From: Streptomyces sp. NBC_01241
GTDB taxonomy: Bacteria; Actinomycetota; Actinomycetes; Streptomycetales; Streptomycetaceae
Length of the DNA: 64,000 nucleotides
Direction: 5' to 3'
NCBI RefSeq assembly: GCF_041435435.1
Contig: NZ_CP108494.1
Coordinates: 8,280,501 to 8,344,500, forward strand
Made by a program: the position numbers and the translations under genes. This document shows positions 34,396 through 43,539 of this stretch, piece by piece (the stretch's first letter is position 1; every line of letters starts with the position of its first letter). A model generated the notes under the pieces. The model was given only the letters and a program-made list of their open reading frames with translations. It did no database searches and had not been told where the DNA came from.

Positions 34396-35086
34396 ACTCA
34401 CCCGTATCACGGCCGGATACGTCCCCCGTGCCCCCGTGGTCCGCGACGCCTCACTGACGGTTGAACCCGGCGAATCCGTCGGACTGCTGGGCCCGAGCGG
34501 TTGCGGTAAATCGACCCTGGCCAGGGTCGCCGCGCTGCTGCACCGCCCGGACACGGGCACGGTCACACTGGACGGCCGACCGGTACGGGGCTGGCGGCAC
34601 CGCGCCCCGAGGGCGCAGCGCACCGCCGTCGGCGTTGTCTTCCAACAGCCCCGGCTCTCGGCCGACCCCCGGCTCAGCCTCCGCGAACTCATCGCCCAGC
34701 CCCTGCGCGCCACTGGCCGGCGCTCGACGGTGACCGACCAGGTGGCCGAACTGGCCCCGGCCGTCGGCCTCACCGCCGAACTGCTGAACCGGCGTCCGCA
34801 CGAGGTGAGCGACGGTCAGTTGCAGCGTGCCTGCCTCGCGAGGGCATTGGTCCTGCGGCCGCGCTGGCTGATCTGCGACGAGATGACGGCGATGCTCGAC
34901 GCGTCGACGACCGCCGCGCTGGTCGCGGTCGTCGAGTCCTACCGACGCGAGTCCGGGGCCGGTCTGCTGGCGGTCGGCCACGACCGGGTGCTGCTGGAAC
35001 GCTGGTGCGACCGCACGGTCGGCTGGCAGGAAATCACCGGGCACGGCACACCGGACCCGGCTACCACGGCCCCGTCCAGCTGCTGA
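34388..35086 (+). CDS. nikE: ABC transporter ATPase, DppF/NikE type, with a chimeric C-terminus
   Basis: 232 residues; ATG overlaps the end of nikD by 8 nt. Walker A GPSGCGKS is intact, the signature is VSDGQLQR (Asp for Gly, as in Nik/Dpp relatives), and Walker B is WLICDEMTAMLD. The domain is complete to about residue 218 (TVGWQEITG). The last 13 residues (GTPDPATTAPSSC) are read from DNA that in another frame encodes the truncated phosphodiesterase next door, so the original end of the gene was lost in a deletion. The ATPase core should still work. Confidence 0.87.
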   Translation: MLELTRITAGYVPRAPVVRDASLTVEPGESVGLLGPSGCGKSTLARVAALLHRPDTGTVTLDGRPVRGWRHRAPRAQRTAVGVVFQQPRLSADPRLSLRELIAQPLRATGRRSTVTDQVAELAPAVGLTAELLNRRPHEVSDGQLQRACLARALVLRPRWLICDEMTAMLDASTTAALVAVVESYRRESGAGLLAVGHDRVLLERWCDRTVGWQEITGHGTPDPATTAPSSC

Positions 35087-35643
35087 TCGACATCAGGACC
35101 GACGGGGCGGCCGCCTACGTCGAACTCGACCGGCAGCTCCGGCGGTACCGGCAGACGCTGACGGTGTACCAGCACGGCCGCGTCCGGCCCGGCGCGATCA
35201 CGCCCGTCATCTCCGGCGATCGTGCCGCAGGCATCCCGATGGAGGCCCAGCGCACCCGCTACGCCTTCTACGACGGCGGGCCCGACGACCTCGGGACCGC
35301 GGCCACCGCGTCGTTCCTTGCGCTCATCAGCAGCAGTCGGAGCGACAACTTCGGCCGGCTGGGCACGGGCACCTTCCCCGTGGCCGAGCGGGACAAACTG
35401 CGCTCGCTCGTCACCACGGCCCACCGAAGCGGTCAACGCGTCCGTTTCCGGGCCACTCCCGACGTCGCGGGACCGGAGCGGGAGGCCGTATGGACCGAGC
35501 TGCTGGCCGCCGGAGTCGACCACCTGAACACCGATGACCTGGCGGGGCTCGAACACTTCCTCCGTACCCATGACCGGGACACCGGGGCCGAGCCCGCTGC
35601 GCTCGGCGGTGGACCGGAGACGGGCGCGCCGTCCGGGGCGTGA
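35068..35643 (+). pseudogene. 5'-truncated glycerophosphodiester/PI-PLC-like phosphodiesterase
   Basis: The frame reads about 191 residues beginning GPVQLLIDIRTDGAAAYVE and continuing RPGAITPVISGDRAAGIPME, FYDGGPDDLGTAA, and AAGVDHLNTDDLAGLEHFL. This is the C-terminal half of the TIM-barrel PI-PLC-like phosphodiesterases common in Streptomyces. The N-terminal half with the signal peptide and the catalytic His-Glu-Asp motifs is missing. The fragment has no start of its own and begins inside nikE. It is almost certainly non-functional, and marks a deletion junction. Confidence 0.75.
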
Positions 35644-35663
35644 CAGCCAGTCAACACCCGTAT

Positions 35664-35683
35664 GGCGGACACGCCAGTCCGCC
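35664..35683. terminator. Small hairpin after the phosphodiesterase fragment
   Basis: GGCGGAC-ACGCCA-GTCCGCC, a 7-bp stem. It is a modest candidate terminator 21 nt after the stop. Confidence 0.4.
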
Positions 35684-35752
35684 GGATGGCCTCCCCGCTA
35701 CGCCACACTGGCGGCCGAATGCCGCATTCCGGCGCGGCGGAGGAGGTTGGCC

Positions 35753-35947
35753 ATGGCCATTTCGATCTCACTGGTGCTGCTTCTGCTGATCCTTGCGGTG
35801 ATCTTTCTCCGCAACGGGGGGCTGAAGATCTCGCATGCGCTGGTCTGCGCCATGCTCGGGTTCTTCCTCGCGGGTACGAGCATGGCGCCGACCATTCAGA
35901 GCGGTCTGACGGCCACGGCCGACGTCGTCAGCAGCCTGAAGCCTTGA
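35753..35947 (+). CDS. Small membrane protein of unknown function
   Basis: 64 residues with GAGGAGG 7 nt before the ATG. The N-terminus ISISLVLLLLILAVIFL is one strong membrane helix, followed by a polar turn and a second weakly hydrophobic segment (HALVCAMLGFFLAGTSMAP). The sequence resembles small conserved proteins seen often in Streptomyces near mobile elements; I do not recognise a function. It may belong to the neighbouring mobile region. Confidence 0.7.
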   Translation: MAISISLVLLLLILAVIFLRNGGLKISHALVCAMLGFFLAGTSMAPTIQSGLTATADVVSSLKP

Positions 35948-36305
35948 CGGCAGCGGGGCGGCGGGGCGAGCGACGGACGGCATGTGTTTCTCCTCGCTGA
36001 CGTGACCGGCTGCGCTCCGGTGGCCGTCGACGCGGGGTCACCCCGCCGGGAGCGCCCCGCCCGCCGGTACCACCGATGCCGCGATCATTCGGTCATCGCC
36101 ACCGCACCGACAAGGATTCTTGCCGTTCCGGCAAACCGCCGCTGTACGGCACCCCGTCACGAGCCGACGAGGAGCAATGCTCAGGACTTGCGGATCGGCC
36201 TCGGGTGGGATGCCCCGTGTGATGTGGAGGGCGTACCTTCCCGAGTGATCGACTCAAGGTCATCGAGGAGGCCCGCGTTGCACCGCGGGTCGGGAGGGCA
36301 CGCCC
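35948..36305. other. 358-nt region upstream of the IS256-type transposase
   Basis: I find no supportable gene. The last 65 nt probably form the left end of the insertion sequence. GAGTGAT at 36243-36249 and its inverse at 37586-37592 are a weak inverted match that could mark the ends (element about 1.35 kb), but the arms do not extend well. Confidence 0.35.
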
Positions 36306-37560
36306 GTGCTGAGCGTAGTCAACAAGGACGGCACCACCGAGACTGGCTCCCTGATGGACGACATCGTCCGCGAGGGTGCCCGGCGGATGCTCGCTGCGGC
36401 CTTGGAGGCCGAGGTCAACCAGTACATAGCCGAGCTGGCAGGCCAGCGTGACGAGGCCGGCCGCCGCCTGGTCGTCCGTAACGGGCACCACCGTGAGCGG
36501 ACCGTGACCACGGCCGCCGGGCCGGTCGCTGTGAAGGCGCCGCGCGTGAACGACAGGCGCGTGGACGAGGCGACGGGCGAACGTAAGCGGTTCTCGTCGA
36601 AGATCCTCGCGCCGTGGTGCCGGAAGTCTCCAAAGATCAGCGAAGTCCTGCCCCCTTCTCTACCTGCACGGACTGTCCTCCGGCGACTTCGTGCCCGCGA
36701 TGGAGCAGTTCCTCGGCTCGGCCGCTGGCCTCTCCCCGGCGACGATCACGCGGCTGACGAAGCAATGGCAGGACGACCACACCGCCTTCCAGGCCCGCGA
36801 CCTGTCGGAATCCGACTATGTCTACGTGTGGGCTGACGGCGTCCATCCCAAGGTCCGTCTCGGCCAGGCACATTCCTGTGTCCTGGTACTCATGGGTGTG
36901 CGCGCGGACGGCAGCAAGGAACTCATTGCGCTCGCCGAGGGGCTACGAGAGTCGACCGAGTCCTGGGCGGACCTGCTGCGAGACTGCCGCCGGCGCGGCA
37001 TGACCGATCCCGAACTCGTCGTTGGCGACGGTGCGATGGGAATGTGGCGGGCCCTCGCGGAGGTGTTTCCGCAGGCCAGGCATCAAAGGTGCTGGGTTCA
37101 CAAAACCCGCAACGTGATCAATGCCCTGCCGAAGTCGGCCCAGCCCGGCGCAAAGAAGGCCCTCCAAGAGATTTGCAACGCCGAGGACCGTGACCACGCC
37201 GAGAAGGCTATCCGCGACTTCGAGAGTGCCTACGGCGCGAAGTGGCCGAAGGCGGTGAAGAAGGTCACCGGCGAGATCGACGAGCTCCTTGCGTTCTACG
37301 ACTTCCCCGCCGAGCACTGGGTTCACCTGCGCACGACAAATCCAATCGAAAGCACTTTCAGCACCGTGAAACTCAGGACGAAGGTCACCCGCGGGGCCGA
37401 CAGCGCGGCTGCGGCTCTGGCCATGGTGTTCAAGCTGGCCGAGTCCGCCCAAGCCCGCTGGCGCGCGATCACCGCACCTCACCTCGTCGCTCTCGTCCGC
37501 AACGGCGCCCGCTTCAAGAACGGTCACCTCGTCGAACGCCCCAAGGTCACCGCAGCCTGA
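36306..37560 (+). pseudogene. IS256-family transposase with a +1 frameshift
   Basis: Reading from GTG 36306 gives the family N-terminus (GSLMDDIVREGARRMLAAAL, then RNGHHRERTVTTAAGPV) up to KSPKISEVLP. The frame then breaks at a run of five C (36651-36655). With one C fewer it continues LLYLHGLSSGDFVPAMEQFL into the intact second part (GLSPATITRLTKQWQDDH, VYVWADGVHPKVRL, CWVHKTRNVINALPKS, TNPIESTFSTVKLRT). The DDE residues are in the second part: ADG, DGA and the Glu in PIEST. Either it is inactivated, or the homopolymer is a sequencing error. Confidence 0.88.
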
Positions 37561-37611
37561 ACAACCCGGCTGCCCCGTCGTGACAATCACTCACCAGGAA
37601 GGCACCTCGGC

Positions 37612-38238
37612 ATGACCACCAAGTACGACGTCAAGCGCGAGCTCAAGAAGTGCTACTCGCCCAAGAACACTGACTGGGAGCTCGTCGACATCCCCGAGCT
37701 CCATTTCCTTGCGATCGACGGGCACGGCGACCCGAACACCAGCGCCGCTTACCGCTGCGCGGTCGAGGCGCTCTACGCGGTCGCCTATACCGTTAAGTTC
37801 GCGACCAAAGGTGACCTCGGCAAGGACTTCGTCGTGGGCCCGCTTGAGGGACTGTGGTGGGCGGACGACATGGACGACTTCCTGGCCAGGCTCAAGGACA
37901 ACTGGCGATGGAGACTGCTCATCAACGTCCCCGACTGGATCACCAGTGACATGATCGAAGACGCCAAGCACACCGCCCTCACCAAGAAGAACCTTCCGGC
38001 TATTCCGGATGTTCGGTCACAGACGCTGCACGAGGGCAACAGCGCCCAGGTCCTCCACATCGGCCCTTACGACGACGAGACACCGATCCTGACCAGGCTG
38101 CACCACGAGTACCTCCCCGCCAACAACCTGCGGGAGGCGGGGCTGCACCACGAGATCTACCTCAGCGACCCACGCAGGACTGACCCCGCCAAAGTCAGGA
38201 CGCTTCTACGGCAACCCGTAGAAGCGCAATCCGGTTGA
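37612..38238 (+). CDS. GyrI-like small-molecule-binding domain protein
   Basis: 208 residues, preceded by AGGAAGG. The GyrI/SOUL-like fold is seen in DWELVDIPELHFLAIDGHGD, FATKGDLGKDFVVGPLEGLW, and LHEGNSAQVLHIGPYDDE near 145. Family members bind cationic hydrophobic compounds or shield gyrase, and stand-alone forms are common in actinobacteria. It follows the IS256-type remnant by 50 nt. Codon usage is a little less G/C-rich than its neighbours. No partner gene is evident. Confidence 0.88.
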   Translation: MTTKYDVKRELKKCYSPKNTDWELVDIPELHFLAIDGHGDPNTSAAYRCAVEALYAVAYTVKFATKGDLGKDFVVGPLEGLWWADDMDDFLARLKDNWRWRLLINVPDWITSDMIEDAKHTALTKKNLPAIPDVRSQTLHEGNSAQVLHIGPYDDETPILTRLHHEYLPANNLREAGLHHEIYLSDPRRTDPAKVRTLLRQPVEAQSG

Positions 38239-38366
38239 GCGACCTCGGCGCGTCAGCGAAGGGCCAACGCCCGCGAGGCAAGTTGGAGAGCAGTGCTCGT
38301 CGAACGACCAGAAGAAATCAGAAGGTGATCAGCAAGCGCAATGGCACGCCGATCCACAGGTCTTGA

Positions 38367-38807
38367 CTATTCCTCGCCGACGAGACGCGACCGGATCAGG
38401 AACCGCACCCCTTCCGGAGCCTCCAGGGAGAATCCGCTGCCCCGCCCCTCCACCACGTCGACGATCAGCCGGGTGTGCGCCCACACCTTGTACTGGCTCC
38501 TCGACATCCAGAACGGGACGCTTTCCGTCACCCCGTCGACATCGAGTGAGGCCAGCAGCACGTCCGAGCCGCCGGTACGGAACCCACCGGCCTGGTAACA
38601 CATGGGCGCACTGCCGTCGCAGCAGCCGCCCGACTGGTGGAACATCAGCGGACCGTGCACCGCGCGCAGCCGGCGCACCAGATCGGCGGCTGCGGGGGTC
38701 AGCTCTACGGGTGGCGCGTCCCACGGGATCATCGCGGACGGCTCGAACGGAGTTTCCCCGGCACGCAGTTGGCCGGGATGCGGATTCTTCGTCTCGTCTC
38801 GGTTCAT
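38367..38807 (-). CDS. DUF779 family protein
   Basis: 146 residues. The family signature is clear: GPLMFHQSGGCCDGSAPMC with a Cys pair and a third Cys, then YKVWAHTRLIVDVVEGRG. DUF779 genes are usually beside aldehyde dehydrogenase (acetaldehyde-type) genes; here none is nearby, so it is an orphan next to insertion sequences and may have lost its partner. The start ATG 38807 is kept. Confidence 0.88.
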   Translation of the reverse strand: MNRDETKNPHPGQLRAGETPFEPSAMIPWDAPPVELTPAAADLVRRLRAVHGPLMFHQSGGCCDGSAPMCYQAGGFRTGGSDVLLASLDVDGVTESVPFWMSRSQYKVWAHTRLIVDVVEGRGSGFSLEAPEGVRFLIRSRLVGEE

Positions 38808-38937
38808 GCATCAGCCCTTGTCGCATCGGATGGCGCACCGGTCGGCTGGGACGATATGGGCGAACGCTACCAGTCCGGCTCCGTTCAGCAAGGGGTTGTG
38901 AGCTGCTGTCGGTTTGCTGAGCTGAAGTGAGTTTTGG

Positions 38938-40601
38938 CCTCGAAATTTCGTGACTCTCCGTCGGTTTCTTCGGCGGGCCGTCACGGCTGTTCGGATTGGT
39001 AGTGGGCACGCTGATGGCTCGGTTGTCGCGTCGGGTGCGCGCCGGGTTCCACTTTCCCGGGGTGGTGGTGCGGGTCGTCGGGGCGGTCGAAGTGGCTGGT
39101 CAGCCGGGGTTCGGGAGGGCTTGGAGCCGGTCGATTGCCCGGGTGATCACGCTGGTCCAGGGCCATCGGGTGGTGAAGCGGAGCCAGTGGCGGCGGCCGG
39201 TGTTGATGAGTTGTGCGGCGGCGGAGAACAGGCGGAGCCGGAGTCTTTTGGGCTCCCAGCGGCGCGTGTCGCCGGTCAGGGCGAGCATCGGCATCCAGCC
39301 AAGGAGGTCGAGCGCGAGGGAGACGATCTCCAGCCAGACCTGGTTTTGCGCGCTGTCGTGCAGGGGCAGGTTGCGCAGGCCGGTGTCGCGGGCGTTTCGG
39401 ATGCGGTCCTCGCAGCGGGCCCGTCTGCGGTGACGTAGTTCGAGGTCGGCGAGTTGGCCGCCCTTCGTGTTGGTCGCGAAGCAGGTGAGGCGGTTGCCAT
39501 CGATGTCGGTGAAACGCAACTGAGCGCCGGGGTGCGGGCGTTCCTTGCGGACGATCAGTCGCATTCCTTTCGGCCAGGTACTCAGGTCAGGCATGTCGGT
39601 GATCTCCGCGACCCAGGCGCCGGGCCGCTCGGTGCCGCCCGCGTCATAGGCGGGCGTCCACGCTCTCTCCGGGATCTTCAGCACGGCCTGGTGGATGGCG
39701 TCCGTGATGGTCATGCCGACGGAGTACGACAGCCACCGGCCCCGCTTGGAGAGCCAGTCGACAAAGGCATGGGTGCCGCCGCCGGAGTCGGTACGGATCA
39801 GCGTCTGCCGCCCTCGCCGCAACGGTCCGGGCAGCTGGGCCAGGGCGAGCCGGGCGGTTTCGATGTGGTCAGCTGCGGTGTTCGAGCCTGCGTTGCCGGG
39901 CCGTAGCAGGGCGGCCACCGGCTCCCCGGACCCGGCTTGGCCGTGGTCGACGAACGCGACCAGCGGATGATGGCCGAAGGTTTTCTTCCAGGTGGGTGTG
40001 GCGTCCTGTTTCTCGGAGTGCGCGAGGACCAGGACTCCGTCGATGTCCACGACCACCTGCCCACCGGCGGCCGGAGCATTGGCCCCGGCCAACTCCCAGA
40101 CCCGCTTTCGTACTTCGGCACGGGCCGAGCGGATCACGGTCAGTGCCTTCGGTCCGGATGCGGCCAGGGCGCCGACCAGGCGGGAAACGGTCGGATCGGA
40201 GGCCACCGGGCCGAACACCTCGGGCTCGGCCCGCAGCATCGCCACATCCGCCAGGCAATCCCCGCCCAGAGCGACCGTGAGAGCGACATCCAGCAGGACC
40301 TTGCCCGGGTCGTGTACCGCCCGCGGCCTGCGCCACGGCGCCAAAGCGGCCGATATCGCTTTGTCCAGACCGGACTTGCGGATTGTCTCGACCAGCAGCA
40401 CCGCCCCGGCCTGCGAGACCACCGAGCGGCCACCGCCCTCGACACGGACAGGCGGGTACGACCCGCTACGCTTCTTCACCTGAGGAGTGCAGCTTTCTTG
40501 ACGACGACCAGGACCCTAGACAAGTCCCATCGTCCAAGGTCAGAGGCACTCCTCGCCTCTTTGATCACGCTTTGGACTGACCCGCTCATGAAAGCCCGAG
40601 G
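38938..40601. mobile_element. IS1380-type insertion sequence, about 1664 bp
   Basis: The left end CCTCGAAATTTCGTGA (38938-38953) matches the inverted right end CCTCGGGCTTTCATGA (40601-40586) at 12 of 16 positions, bracketing the transposase. The length is normal for the family. The flanks show no target duplication, so a later deletion or recombination is likely. The rightmost 39 nt (40567-40605, including 4 bases beyond) recur at 43368-43406. Confidence 0.65.
39100..40479 (-). CDS. IS1380-family transposase
   Basis: 459 residues, usual length. Recognisable features are a conserved N-terminal region (VSQAGAVLLVETIRKSGLD), a catalytic DDE core with VVDIDGVLVLAHSEK, LIRTDSGGGTHAFVDWL, and a late Glu in the C-terminal ERHRRRARCEDRIRNARDTG region. 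No frameshift is present, so it could be active. The GTG or ATG start is at 40479. Transcription is leftward inside the IS1380-type element at 38938-40601. Confidence 0.93.
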   Translation of the reverse strand: MKKRSGSYPPVRVEGGGRSVVSQAGAVLLVETIRKSGLDKAISAALAPWRRPRAVHDPGKVLLDVALTVALGGDCLADVAMLRAEPEVFGPVASDPTVSRLVGALAASGPKALTVIRSARAEVRKRVWELAGANAPAAGGQVVVDIDGVLVLAHSEKQDATPTWKKTFGHHPLVAFVDHGQAGSGEPVAALLRPGNAGSNTAADHIETARLALAQLPGPLRRGRQTLIRTDSGGGTHAFVDWLSKRGRWLSYSVGMTITDAIHQAVLKIPERAWTPAYDAGGTERPGAWVAEITDMPDLSTWPKGMRLIVRKERPHPGAQLRFTDIDGNRLTCFATNTKGGQLADLELRHRRRARCEDRIRNARDTGLRNLPLHDSAQNQVWLEIVSLALDLLGWMPMLALTGDTRRWEPKRLRLRLFSAAAQLINTGRRHWLRFTTRWPWTSVITRAIDRLQALPNPG

Positions 40602-40602
40602 T

Positions 40603-40882
40603 TAGCGCAGTTGGTGTACTCCATAGAGAGGACCTGGCGTTCGCGGCTTGGTCGCACGAGTGGGTCGCCCAGCAGCTTGAGACGGCTACGGCGCCGGAGA
40701 TGACAGCAGCCTTGGAGGCCGCCACCGGTCAGAACGTGCCACACAGCGACGACATATTCGTCCGCCTGGTCGAGGCGGTCAGTCCCGAAGCGGTGTCGCT
40801 GCCGCGCAACGTGTTCAACGGCCCTCACGATCAGCGGTGGATTCCGAATTCGGAGGGTACGGCTTTTGTGCCGTTGCCATGA
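40603..40882 (+). pseudogene. 3' fragment of an unknown gene, cut by the IS1380 element
   Basis: The rightward frame ending at TGA 40880 reads coherent protein right up to the insertion sequence: VLHREDLAFAAWSHEWVAQQ, TAALEAATGQNVPHSDDIF, LPRNVFNGPHDQRWIPNSEG. There is no start codon before the element end, so the 5' part was replaced by the insertion sequence. I do not recognise the family. A 14-nt palindrome (CCGTGG-AG-CCACGG, 40891-40904) follows. Confidence 0.6.
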
Positions 40883-40904
40883 ACGTTTAGCCGTGGAGCC
40901 ACGG

Positions 40905-41068
40905 TGCGTGCTCGCGAGTCGCTCGCAGATGTGGGACTCCGCCTCTGGGAGTAGACGCCTTGAGCGCACGAAATCCCGCGCCCAGTCCTCCAGGCCCCCG
41001 CGTCGGTCTATCAGAGTGTTGTCCAGGTCGAAAAGCGCCAGCACGGAGCGACGGTACGCGATGGGCAT
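40905..41068 (-). pseudogene. 5' fragment of a HAD-superfamily hydrolase gene
   Basis: From ATG 41068 the frame reads the HAD motif I, LALFDLDNTLIDRRGGL, and then DWARDFVRSRRLLPEA, ending near ERLA at about 40905. After that the sequence is the inverse of the unrelated rightward gene fragment. The motifs II-IV are missing, so it is a truncated remnant. Confidence 0.7.
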
Positions 41069-41240
41069 GCCGTCTCAGTTCCCATCTCACCGTCCGTCTC
41101 CGGATGGTCCGTGCCATGCCGTCCGCTCACGCATCGCTCACGCGGCGGGCGATGCTCGTCGGACGCTCTACTTGTAGGCGCCGATGACCGCTGGGCACCT
41201 GCCACCCGCCAGCGGTCAGTGGCTCTCAGTGCAGCCAGGT

Positions 41241-41270
41241 ACGGCCGGGCGCGCCTTGGCGCCCGGCCGT
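41241..41270 (-). terminator. Hairpin terminator of the fibronectin-III gene
   Basis: Perfect 12-bp stem (41241-41252 with 41259-41270) and a GCCTTG loop, 6 nt after the stop of the leftward exoprotein gene. Confidence 0.8.
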
Positions 41271-41276
41271 GTTCTG

Positions 41277-43251
41277 TCACTCCCAGCCGGTGGACGTTGC
41301 CGAGCCGGTGGCGGGCTCGGACTCGTTGCCGTAGATATCCACTGCGGTGATCGCGTAGTAGTAGGTGACGCCGGGCTCGATGTAGTGGTCCACGAGGTGG
41401 ACGGGGGCGGGGCCGCTGTACTCGAAGATCGTGTCCGGTGAGTACACCTCGATGATGTGCCCCTTCAGTGGCTTGCTGTTGAGCCGATACTCGGGGGCGA
41501 CGCGGACATCGGGGCTGGTGGATCGGTAAATGTTGAAGCCCTTGAGGTCGGCTTCGCCGCCGCTGGTCCAACTCACGTGCGTCTCACGGACGCCGTCGCT
41601 CGCCGTGAGGGCCCCGGGGACGGCGGGGGTGTCGCGGATGCTGCTGACGAACGCAGGGGCGGACGCGGTGCCGACGCCGTTGACCCGTACGAGCTTGTAG
41701 GCGAGCGGGACGTTCAGCGGCGCCGTGGTGTCCACGTAGTACGTCGCGAAGAGCGACAGCCGGGCGACCGGCTCGTAAGTGCCGCCCTCGCCTGCCGCGC
41801 GGTACAGCATCTGGTGGTCGTACCGGCCGACGGCGGAGCCGTTGGGCGGCTGGAAGGGGTCCCACCACAGTTCGATGCCGCCCGTGTTCTCACGGGCCAG
41901 CAGTCCCTCCGGAGTCGGCCAGGGGCCGGTGCCGGACCCGTCGAGCCGGGTGGCTGACGCGATGGCCGACGGGAGGGACTCGGCTCCGGAGGCGTCCACA
42001 GCCGTGACGTAGTACTGCGACAGCACGCCCGTGGGCGCGGTGGGGTGGTGGAGGCTGGTGGAAGTCACCGGCGTGGACGTCAACTTCGTCCAGTCCAGGT
42101 CCGCGGCGGACTTGAAGTAGACGTGGTATCCGGTCGGCGTGGCTCCCGCGGGCGGCTTCCAGGTGACGGTGTTGCCGTCGTACCAGTCGTCGGCGGTCAC
42201 CCCGGTGGGAGCGGGAGCGGCATCGGCGCCGGCGGCCGGGCGCGCGGCGCTGACGGCCGCCGAGAACGCGGAGAGATTGCCCAGGCGGTCGGACGCGCGC
42301 ACCTTGTACCAGTAGGTGACGCCTGGCTCGGCAGACGCGTCAGTGTAAGCCGGAATGACGACATCCCCTGAGCCCAGGCGGGTGAAGGTACCGGTGGGCG
42401 AGGTGGCCCGGTAGACCCAGTAGCCGGGGTAGTAGGGGTTATCGTCGGTGGTGTCGGGATGCCACGTCAGCGTGACGGCCGGCGGTGTGCCCTTCGCCTT
42501 GACGCCGGTCGGCGCGGCAGGCCCCGTCTTGTCCACCGAGGTCACCGTCTGGGCGGCGGAGCGGGCGGTCTCGTTGCCAGCCTTGTCCACGGCGGTGACG
42601 GCGTAGCCGTACGCGTCGCCGGTGGCGGGCGGGGTGTCGAGGTACGACGGCGAGGTGACCAGGCCCGTGCCGCTGATCCTGGTCCAGGTGGTGGAGGTGC
42701 CGGTGCGGCGGTAGACGCGATACCCCGCCAGGTCCATCTCGACGTTCTTCGTCCAGGTGAGGCTGGTCTTGAGGGTGCTGGTGCTGTAGGCGGCCTTCAG
42801 ACCGGTGGGCGTCAGCGGCTTGACCTTGTCGACGCTCGCGCTGGTGACCGGGGCGTACGTGAACTTCACGTTGGCCCTGCCGGTGAAGGCGGCGAAGTCG
42901 ACACGGATGGTGTGGGTGCCCTTGGGGATCGTCACGCGGACGCTCTTGCCGCGCGTCGCGGAGACGTTCGACCACAGGTCGATCTTGCGGACCCCGTCGA
43001 GGTAGACCCGGATGCCGTCCTGCGCGGCGGCGGAGAAGGTGAACGGCCCGCCGGAACCGAAGTCGCGGCTCACGGTCCAGCGGACGCCAAAGTTGTCACG
43101 CGGCAGCGCAACGCCCGCCGGGCTTCGCCGTCCATACACCGGAGGCACAAGGCGTGGCCGCGTGCGCGGTGGACGCGGCCAGAGTCGCCACACCTGTGGC
43201 GGGCAAGAGCAAACCGAGCGCGGCGCAGACCGCGCGTTTGTTGATGCGCAT
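41277..43251 (-). pseudogene. Secreted PA14 / fibronectin type III protein with an out-of-frame internal deletion
   Basis: From ATG 43251 the frame reads a signal peptide (CAALGLLLPATGVATLAA, cut AHA-AT) and CASGVWTAK, then stops near 43098. From about 43150 a different frame reads SPAGVALPRDNFGVRWTVSR, a PA14 domain (DGIRVYLDGVRKIDLWSN) and then about five fibronectin III modules (TPTGLKAAYSTST, GPAAPTGVKAKG, APTGVTADDWYDG, PTPEGLLARENTGG, VPGALTASDG) down to 41277. Intact relatives have about 30 residues between CxSGVW and DPAGVTLP. These are missing here and the frame shifts. The mature protein cannot be made without a frame restoration. Confidence 0.82.
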
Positions 43252-43367
43252 GTGAAAGTCCCCTCCCTGGGGGAAATCTTTGCAAAGTCGCAGTAATAAG
43301 GAAAGCCTTCCGGCGGGGAAGGCTCGGCGTGCACACCCGCTCACGCCTGACGCTTCGCGACCCCCGG

Positions 43368-43406
43368 ACGCTTTGGACTGACCCGCTCATGAAAGCCCGA
43401 GGTTAG
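43368..43406. repeat. Solitary IS1380 right-end copy (39 nt)
   Basis: These 39 nt are identical to 40567-40605, the right end of the intact IS1380-type element, including the same TTAG just outside. No transposase lies beside it. It looks like the remnant of a second insertion, 117 nt upstream of the broken exoprotein gene. Confidence 0.85.
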
Positions 43407-43539
43407 TGAGCAGGAGTGGGTCCTGTCGGCGGCTTCATGGGGTGGGAACGGGAGTTCTGGGGCCGAATGAGTGACCTTGGCGGCTGGTGCTCGTTGGACT
43501 GGGTAGCAGGTGTCCGGTCTCGTGGGAGGGGGTGTTGTA

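Noticed and set aside
31420..34773. 1117-codon open frame on the - strand
   Set aside because: Antisense to the nik-like operon, whose five genes have intact motifs and coupled starts.
36243..37592. Defined inverted-repeat ends of the IS256-type element
   Set aside because: Only a 7-nt match (GAGTGAT) in the right places; the arms do not extend, and no target duplication was found.
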